A stretch of DNA of 64,000 nt from Taeniopygia guttata (Eukaryota; Chordata; Aves; Passeriformes; Estrildidae): positions 10,308,001 through 10,372,000 of the forward strand of contig NC_133030.1 in assembly GCF_048771995.1 (NCBI RefSeq), in the 5' to 3' direction. The translations under genes and the position numbers were made by a program. The notes below the pieces were generated by a model. That model was not told the DNA's origin, made no database searches, and saw nothing but the letters and a program-made list of their open reading frames with translations. Every line of letters begins with the position of its first letter. Within the stretch, counting starts at the first letter, position 1. Shown here piece after piece: positions 53,901 to 62,900 of the stretch.

Positions 53901-56900
53901 CCCTGCTGGGGGAGGGATAGGGAACCTTTTTTCTTCAGGAATGGGCTTTGGGGGAGAGGAGCTTTGATGGCCACATATTCCCAGCAGCAGTAAGAGCAGC
54001 ACAAGCCCTCCTGTACACCTCTTTGTGAATTAACACAACCTGTTCTGGATTATATTTCATCCTAATAATACACCCTGAGTTTTATCTCTTCTAGTACATA
54101 GGGAACTGTTTGTACATTATCATTCATCTGAACTGATTTAAGTACAATTCAGGATAATTTCATTTTAATTATTAACACAGCATCAGTGTTTGGGATAATA
54201 TTGTTTTAGATGCAGCACTAAGAGGTTATTATCAAGTATCACAAGGAAAGTCAAGTGTCAGCTTTGGTATCCCTCATTTACCATTACTGGAAGCCCCACA
54301 TGGATCTTGGCATGTTACCCTCTTGTCCAAAAAGTAAAAGTTTGCCTCTCTTTTCACAGCAAGCAACTCTTCATCCATTTTTTAAACTCTTGTGCAAAGT
54401 AAGGTAGATTGGCAGAAGCCAGGTTCTGGGCTCTGCACAAAATCTGAGAGGGTTTTGAAGTGGAATGTCAAACTTCTCAAGCTTCATGGAGTCAGTGCAA
54501 AGTTTTATTGTGGTACAACCCAATATAAACCAAAAATTGTTTCAAAAAGGTCTCTTCCAACTGGAAAACTAAGAACTTTCTTCACATAGTTTTGAATTCG
54601 TGTTGTTAAATTCACCCTACAGTTGAAATAGGAAAGTGCAGATGCTCATGGCAGAGCAGGGATGCAGCTGCCTGGCACCTTCCCCCAGGGCTCCCAAAAC
54701 AAACCAGGATTCCAGACACTGTCTTCTCCTTTTGCCCTGCTGTAAGCCAGTGCCACGGGAGGATTTCCAGCAGCGTCTCGTTCGTGTTCCATATCTCTGG
54801 CTGTAAACGGAAGCTGCAGCCCCCAGCCAGTGTGAGAACTGTGAGGAGAGAAGAGGCAATTCCAGGTCCCTGAGACAGGGACCCTCTCAAGACACAGCTC
54901 CGGCCACCCTGATTGACAGGAAGCCTGTGGCTTGTGAAGGGGCTCAGCTGTAGCTTTTCCACACGAAAGTTTCGCTTGGAAGGCGAATGTCATGGCCCCA
55001 GCCTGGCTCCAGTCAAGAGGGTGTCCTCTCCTCTCTGTTCAACTTTGTTACCCTATCCCTGCCTCTGTTTTTTCTGGATACAAACGTTTCTGAGCACATC
55101 TGTTAATACTCACTGTGGGAAGCTCCCCTGGGAACATCATTTCTTGGTAGACTTGCCTCTTTCATAATCACTTATTTATTATACAACACTGGTGTATTCC
55201 CAGCATCTAAATATGTCCTCTGAGAACTTGCTCAGTCTCAGGGGCAGATAGACTGATATAGACTGGGATCATTCACGGGGACTCAAGATTTGCTTTAATG
55301 AGGTTTTTTCCCCTGAACCTTTTCCATCAAAGAGAAAATGACTGGTTTTATAATGATTAAAACTCTTAAAGGCCTCCCCTTTCACACTTTCACAGAGTGT
55401 TTGGGTTTGAGTCACTCTCTTGTGACCACTAGGTGGATATAATTATAATGCTATAAAAATGCTTTATATTGATATCTTTGAGGGAATAACTCTGCCATCC
55501 ATACAAGTGAAATCATTCCTATTTTGTACATATAAGATTCAGGTTTTTTGGATTCACAGATGAAACTATACACAATATTAGTCATACATACAAATATTTA
55601 AATAAGTTTGGCTGCCTGGCTTTCTTAGACCCCTTAAAAATTGCAGGTATCTTCCTACATGAAGCTGTGGATGTAAAAAATGCTCTCTTTTCAGCTCACC
55701 TGGATAAAACATTTGGCTCCTGGCACATCAGTGTTTCCCACCCAGACCTGACTGTTGAATAAAAGGAAACAGAAATGAAGTTATGTGGTGCTCTGTGTTA
55801 CATGTTAAACTGTTGTTTCAGCTGCCACCTTTATGGAGCACTGGAAGAGAAAACAGATGCGCCTGAACTACAGGTGGGACCTGACTGGGTTTGAAGAGGA
55901 GGAGGTTTGTCCCTTCAGTTCTGACTCTTTGCCTTCCACCCTGCTGTTGCCCTGACCTGACAGACTTTGCCTCATGTTCCTGGGAGGGTTCCATCCCATA
56001 GGAGGAAGGAAAATCCCTATACATGAACCATTTGAGGTTTTTGTAGCAAAGGCATGACTAGTCTGGTCCTGTTGCCATGGGAACATAATTGTACAGCCAC
56101 AAAATGTGATTTTTTTTTTCCTTTTGAAATGTGGAGTCACACCTAGCAGTGTAGACATGGAATATACAGCTCAGACTTTCTGCTGGGCTGAAGTCAGGGT
56201 GCCAAGAGCCAAGGACCTCATTCATCACATACTGCTGTAAATCAGAAATGAGTGCATTGAAGCTGATAAAGTTACAGTGCTGTAAAAAGAGCACTGAAAA
56301 ATTCCTATTAACTTTAACGATGCAGGATCAAGCCCTGACTTGGAAAACACCTCAGAAAACACCTCAGGGCTTGAGGCATGGGGAGGGACATGGTGTGGAG
56401 GTGGTGGAGTTTTTTGCAGTGGCTAAAAAAAGTAAAACAAAAGTAAAATAAAAACAAAATAAACCTCTGCCCAGGTTTATTCTAAATCTGCTTAAGAGCA
56501 TAAAGGAGAAAAGGGCCAAATCTGTATAAAAAAAAAGATCTTCAAAATCAATGAAGTTTTAGAAAGGAGAGAAAATCCTCAGTCAGCTGAGAAACTCTTT
56601 CCCACCTTTTTGGTTTCAATTTTGCCGCTTTACAGAAAATATAGGAGACACCTTCCCAGAGCACAGCATACTCCCAGCCCCCAGCCTTGCCCTGCTGTTG
56701 TTATTAAAAGAAGTATGACCTCCCTTGTCACATCTCTAGATGTCCTAAAAAGATACACAACAAATACTGCTCACGTGAAACACAAACCTCAGCAGCCCTC
56801 CCTGGTTTGACACCCTGCAGCTCACTGAGCCTGGCAGCCATCGCTCCCCTCTCCCCAGAGCCTTTCTGTAGGAATTATCTCCCCTTAATTTCTTTATCTC

Positions 56901-59900
56901 CTCTTTAATATGTTTAGGTGCCCTGTGCCAGCAGCCTCTGCACTGGTCCATACCTGTTTACTGGGAGAGAATATAGGGATTTATTTCCTGGACGCTATAT
57001 GCTCCTTTATTTTTGGTAACTTGTTAGCATCCATGAAAGTGAAGAGGATTAAGTGTATCTTTCCAATGGCAGTTTCACATCTAGTTCAGGGCTCTGCACA
57101 GCCAAACCTGCAGCTGTCAATTACATATATTTTATTCGTGTTTTTGGTGGTCAGTGATAAATAATACAGTCATGGGTTTTTCACAGGATTTAAGGTTCTC
57201 CTGTTGCTGATTTGGGGGAAACTTAAGCTAGAGTCATATTGAACAGTCGGGCTTTCGAGTTAAATGCTAAAGCTTTTATGGATGCTAGGGTCACACAATA
57301 CTTGCACTAATGTTGATTAATATAGAACATGAATAGACTGGGTTTTCTCCGGTAGTGTCTAACCATCCACTGTATCTGTGCTTGTTTCATGTAACTTTTA
57401 ATATATAAATACAATATGACCTGGAACAGATCAATAATCAAATTTTTGTTTATTTGTTTTTTGTTTTTCCTTGTTTTTCATGGTTTTTTTCTGGTTTCCT
57501 GAAGGAGGCAGTCAAGGTTTGGAAAACATTTTTTTTTTTTAAATCGCTCCTACCTTTTTTATTCCATGTCTACTGCTGAATATCATCTTTTGATCTCCAT
57601 TTCTCCTTTTTTGAGCATCAGATTTTCTTTGGAACTCCCACTGATTGCTTTGCCTTTACACCCGTCCCCTCTCCACTTGTTCAGACTTTTTTCAGCTCCG
57701 TTCTGTTTCCCATCCAATGCATAATTTTGAATTCTGATTCTTTTATGAATGCATAATTATTGGGAATTCTGAACCCATGAATCTTCCTCAGTCTTTTGGC
57801 TGTCTCTTACTTCCAAGTGTTTCCTGCACCTTCTCCTGCAATGCAGACAGAGAATCTGTGGATGCTGTCCAGGACAGAATTAGAGGAACACCCCAATTTT
57901 ATGGGATCCCAAAGACAAGTATTTTGCATACTTACAACAGAAAATTAATCCCCTCACGAGCTGAGGATCACTGAAATTAGTTAATGACATTTAACTTTTT
58001 TCAAAAATAGAGGTAACTAAAATCCAAGCATCATGAGCCATGCTGTCTGCAGGTTATGCTGCATATCTCATATATTAAATGTAATCTACACAGCACTGCA
58101 CATTGCTGTCCAAATTGTTCTGCAGCTGCTCCTGTAGACACAGGACTTAATTTTTTTTTTTTTTATCATAGTCAACTATCAATTGACATGAATGACATAC
58201 CAAGTGAATTGGAATTCAGTTACAAAACTGAGAAGTTATCAGGAAATCGACCTGCAGAGAGTTCATCTGTAGATGATAGAGAAAATAAGTAATGTTGCTT
58301 TTTTATTAAATATTACTTCTTTCACAGGATCATCCAAGAGCAGAATATGAAGCGAAAGTTTTAGAAAAATCTTTGAGAAAAGAACACAAACATAAAGAGG
58401 TATGGTAAAAATATTCATTTGTTTCACTTATGAAAAAATGGCTGTTACAGCAGGCAGTGACCCAAGACTAAGAAATAGGTAAAAAGTAGTCAATGGTCAC
58501 TGTGTTTAAGTTCCAGGTGTCTTCATCTACACATGAGATGCTAGTATCTGCCAGGCACAAGATCTGATTAAATCTAGAAATTACTTTACTAATTAGATTC
58601 AGGAGTGTGGCTCAAGGAAACTAACAGAGCCTCATCAAAGAGGTACTCCTCTAGCACTAATAAATCAAGTTTGAGAAAACTGTAACAAACCATCTTGTTC
58701 TGCGCAGTAAAAGTACCTAAAGCCTCTCAGGAGAAGTTGTCTGTCTTGCTGGACTTTCTCTGCAAACAAAAATATTAATGAAGAGTACTAACTCAAATTT
58801 TCAGGCCAAATTCCAGCTTTGGCAATAACTTTCTGCCTTTTAAAAACACAGCTTCCCCTTTTATCCCACTGAACAAGGCAGTGCTCACTTATGCTCTGAA
58901 CTTGCTCTTTACATCACTGTGAGAAAGGTCCTGCCTGTCACCCCAGAAGCACCTGCCTCTTGCCAAGGAATGGTGCAATCCCTACAAGCAGCTTCCCTGC
59001 CCTTTCACTGGAGCTGGAATTCCTTTCCTGTCAGCAGCAGAACGATTTGGGAAAGCTCCTTTTCTCCCCTGCACACTGATGCCCCCATCCTACCTGAGGT
59101 TATTCCCCCTTCACTGCAAGAAGTGAGCCATTTGTGTGCCGTAATTTTATTGAGAAAAGTAAAAATTCCAACATAAAATTTGGCAGAATTTCTTCTCTTG
59201 TGTCTGTTGCCAGTGACACCACCCTAAATTGGGATTTTATGACAATCCTGTGAAAATACAACTGCAATAACATTTACACTCTTTAGGGGCAGCACATATA
59301 GATGAGTGTTAAAGTAAATTTATACTTAAGTACCACTGAACCCCTCTTAATAGATGCTGCAGAGCTGCTGGTGGTGTGTTCCCATTAACCTATAGGATGC
59401 TGTGTGTAAGTGGTTCAGGGCCATAAGCAAATCAAATCCCTTTTTAAATCCCTTGCAGAAGAGAAACAAATTGGGTTGCTGCACTATGATAGGCTGGGTA
59501 AACAATTTTGGATACAGACTTTACTGTATTCCACTAACAACCTGTAACTTGCTCTACTTTTGAGTATAATCAGAATTCAGGTCTTAAATGTGGAATACTA
59601 ATCAAACAGTTAATGAATGGTGTCCCTCTAATATTGGAGAATGAAAGTTGAGCAGTTAAGAAAGGATTTTTTTTTTAAACAGACTATTTATAAGTTTTTG
59701 GGCTGTGTTCAATTTGGATGTTACTAATTTGGGAAACATGAGAAAAAGAGTTTTTTTTCTGAAAGACTTGGTGGTTATCTTTCATTGGGATCTAGTGTGT
59801 TAAAGTTTAAATTTGACAGTTGTAACACTTAAAAACCTTCCTAAAAAAAAAAAAATCTAGAGCTAAACCAAAATTGCTTATAGCTTTTTCAAGAGAAGTC

Positions 59901-62900
59901 TAATTAAAAAGAAAAACTAAAGGAAAAAAATTTGCACATTCTCTACACCTCATAAAATTGAAAGCGGAGCACAAGCCTATATTAAAAAGGGAATATCATT
60001 TTCAGGATTGCCTGATGTTCCCTAGGATTTGGGGCAAGCATTTCTCTTTTGTTGCTGTTATATTTTATTAACTTAAAGCTGAAACACAAAGCCTTAACCG
60101 AGCTAACAGAGCATTCACTTGTGCTAAAGTGCTGTGTCAGTAGAGAATATGGAATTGATTATTGGAATTAATTGAGCAGTGCTTTGTAATGCCACACTTC
60201 CCGACCCTTTTCTGTTTCCTTTGACTGCTGATCAGAAGCACCAATATTTTCCAGAAGAGACAGCAAACAAATGGAGACAAAGAGTTAAGAAAGTCATGGC
60301 TGGGGTGAAATTGGTTCTTTTAATACAAACTTATGAAGAAACTCAAATTATGAGTAATTATGGAAGACACAAATCAATTTGGTTTTGGCTGTTGAACCTT
60401 TGTTTAATATTCACATTCAGTTCTGGGTTTCTTCCCGTTCCTCGCCTCATTCCTTCAGCACTTTTTGGGACACTGCTCTATGAGTTGGGAATGGCACTGC
60501 ATGGCTAATCTTAGATTTCCCATCCTGGATGTTATGTTTTGCAGAGGAGCATGGGCCATGTGTTGAAAGAGCCGCTTGCACTTCCCTGAGACAACGTGCA
60601 TGTCATAAAAATAGAATTTGAGCAATATTTTTATGTGAATTACAACGTGTGCATCATCCTCTGAGATGTTTCTTTTGCTGCTGACTTTCTGGTGTTTCAA
60701 AACAATTCCGGGCATCCAAGTTTGTGAAGGACTCCAGAGGAGCAATGCTCTTCTAAATGAATACTTTGTAGCCAAAATTCAGGCAGTGGCTGATTGACTT
60801 GGTTTAGGGAATTCAGAGAATATACAGAGTTGTTATATAGAAAATAACAAAATGGTTTGGGTTGGAAGGGACCTTAAAGATCCCCTCATTCCAGCCCCTC
60901 TTCTATAATTCCTGTTACTGTAGTCCATTGAATACTATAGGAATAGCCAGGTAAAATTAAAAATCACTCACATCAAAGGAATTTTAAGTCTTGCCACACA
61001 CCAAAACTTAATCTTCCCTGTCAACTGAACGTTCACCTTGGAGCTACTTCATAGCATGAATTAATTTAATATTTAAATCTGTATTTCAGTGGCGGCAGTA
61101 GTGCAACAGCAGAGCTGCAAATATTAACTGTGGAAGAGGAGAGGAAGGAGGGGGATTTTTGTAGGGAAAGCAAAAGAAAATATTTAACAGCAAGAGAGAT
61201 CTTACTTCATGGTTTATGACAGCCTATTTGCATGTTTCCGTCAAAAATTACACAGAAAAATCTGGTTTATTTATACTCCCAGTGCAGGCGCTTGACCAGT
61301 CTGAACCTGGATAGGGAGTAAACAATTTGCCTGTGTGGAATTGTGACTGTAAACACTGTGTCTGCATCTTCTAACTGGTTGTGGTTTTGCCAGCATTTTG
61401 TGATGAAAACAGAGAGTTTTCATCACATGTGCAGAATCACACTCTCCTTATTTATTAAATATATCCTTTTTTTTTCCCCACCGAAAAAAATTTAGACAGA
61501 TAAAGAGAAGCTGACATGGAAGGACCGTTTTCCAGCCTATTTAACCAATTTTGTTGGCATCATCTTCATGGTAAGCATCACCTGGCAAAACCTGAAATTT
61601 TTGTTACTGAATCACTGTATGGAAGAGAAATGATAGGAAAATGTATCACTTAGATATAGTTCAAGTTGGCCTTTTTCCAGTGAAAAAATTCAAGCATTTT
61701 ATTGGTTTATGATCTGAAATCTTTTCAAGAGCTTGAATTTCTACTATGCTATCATTTTCCAATAAAGACAAAAGAATATTAAACTAGAGGAGGGGAAAGT
61801 GAGGGCACAGAAATAGAAATTCCCATACCACTGATGGGATGAAGCTAAAAAAGTACAGAGAACCTCTCAGAAAGTGGTCAGGAAGTAGAGACCAACATCA
61901 TTTTTATAATCAAACTTTAGGAAATAACTGATGTTGCCAGTTGCAGCCATAATAGCAGCAATTTTTAATAAATCATTCAAATTTGGAGCTATACCATCTA
62001 ACAGGAGAATTGCAAACATAGCACTTAATTCAAGGGAAAGGTAAAATAATGATGAGAACAGCCTTCTTCCATTTGTTGATAAACCATCAGCATTTAAAAC
62101 AAATGTTGACAGAATAAATCAAGTCATGGAACAGATTGGCAGATATATTGAAAAAAGCTTAAACCCTTTCCAAAGGTAAAATTTCCCAGACTAAATCAAT
62201 TAATTTGGTTTTATGGAGTAGGGATTTTGGTTCAGGATTGAGTTTTTAAAATATTTGTATTTTCAGATGACAGAAGTGCAACAAATCTCATATGCTCAGC
62301 TGGAGAATCAGTACCTTTTGAGAATCATGTTTTAAAATCATTCCTCTATTTAAGCAATGAAAAACTGAGAGAAATTTTATTGTGCCAGGAGTGTGTTGAT
62401 TTAATCAGATTTAATTTCAGTTTGTGATTATGAGAGCACAGTGAGCCTGTCCGTGGGATTTGAAGGCTGGTGTGTAGAGTGAAGCTGAAATATGCCTATT
62501 TGTTTCAAATTTGGGGTTTTTTTGTTTATCACAGAAGTAACACCATGTGTATATGCTGCTGGTGTCAGGGCTGAAAGCGAGCCCACTAATACTTTTCATA
62601 TTAGTATTTATATTAATTACAATTATTATCTATATTCATTAGCAATATTTAGTATTTTAGAATTTATTTATTAGTAATATGTAGCATATTTTAATGCTGC
62701 TAAGCATGGAGTTTACATTTAGGTGCCTTTAAAAAAAATAGCCTTTTTTCTTCAACTGTGGCATCATGGTACCATCATTTTTCCTGTGATTTTCAAGTAA
62801 AAAAAGGGGCTTCTTTTCCACAGTTCATCAAGGCCTTAATGCAGTATTGGGTGGACTTGGGGTGTGGCCCAGAGGTCCCATTATTAAAGTTATTTCTAAA

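Larger units (their letters stand above)
58400..61495 (+). other. ANO1 introns 14 and 15 (flanking exon 15)
   Basis: Intron 14 is AT-rich unique sequence. Intron 15 contains the short antisense CR1 end at 60848-60905. When exon 15 is skipped they form one 3.1 kb intron. Confidence 0.6.
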
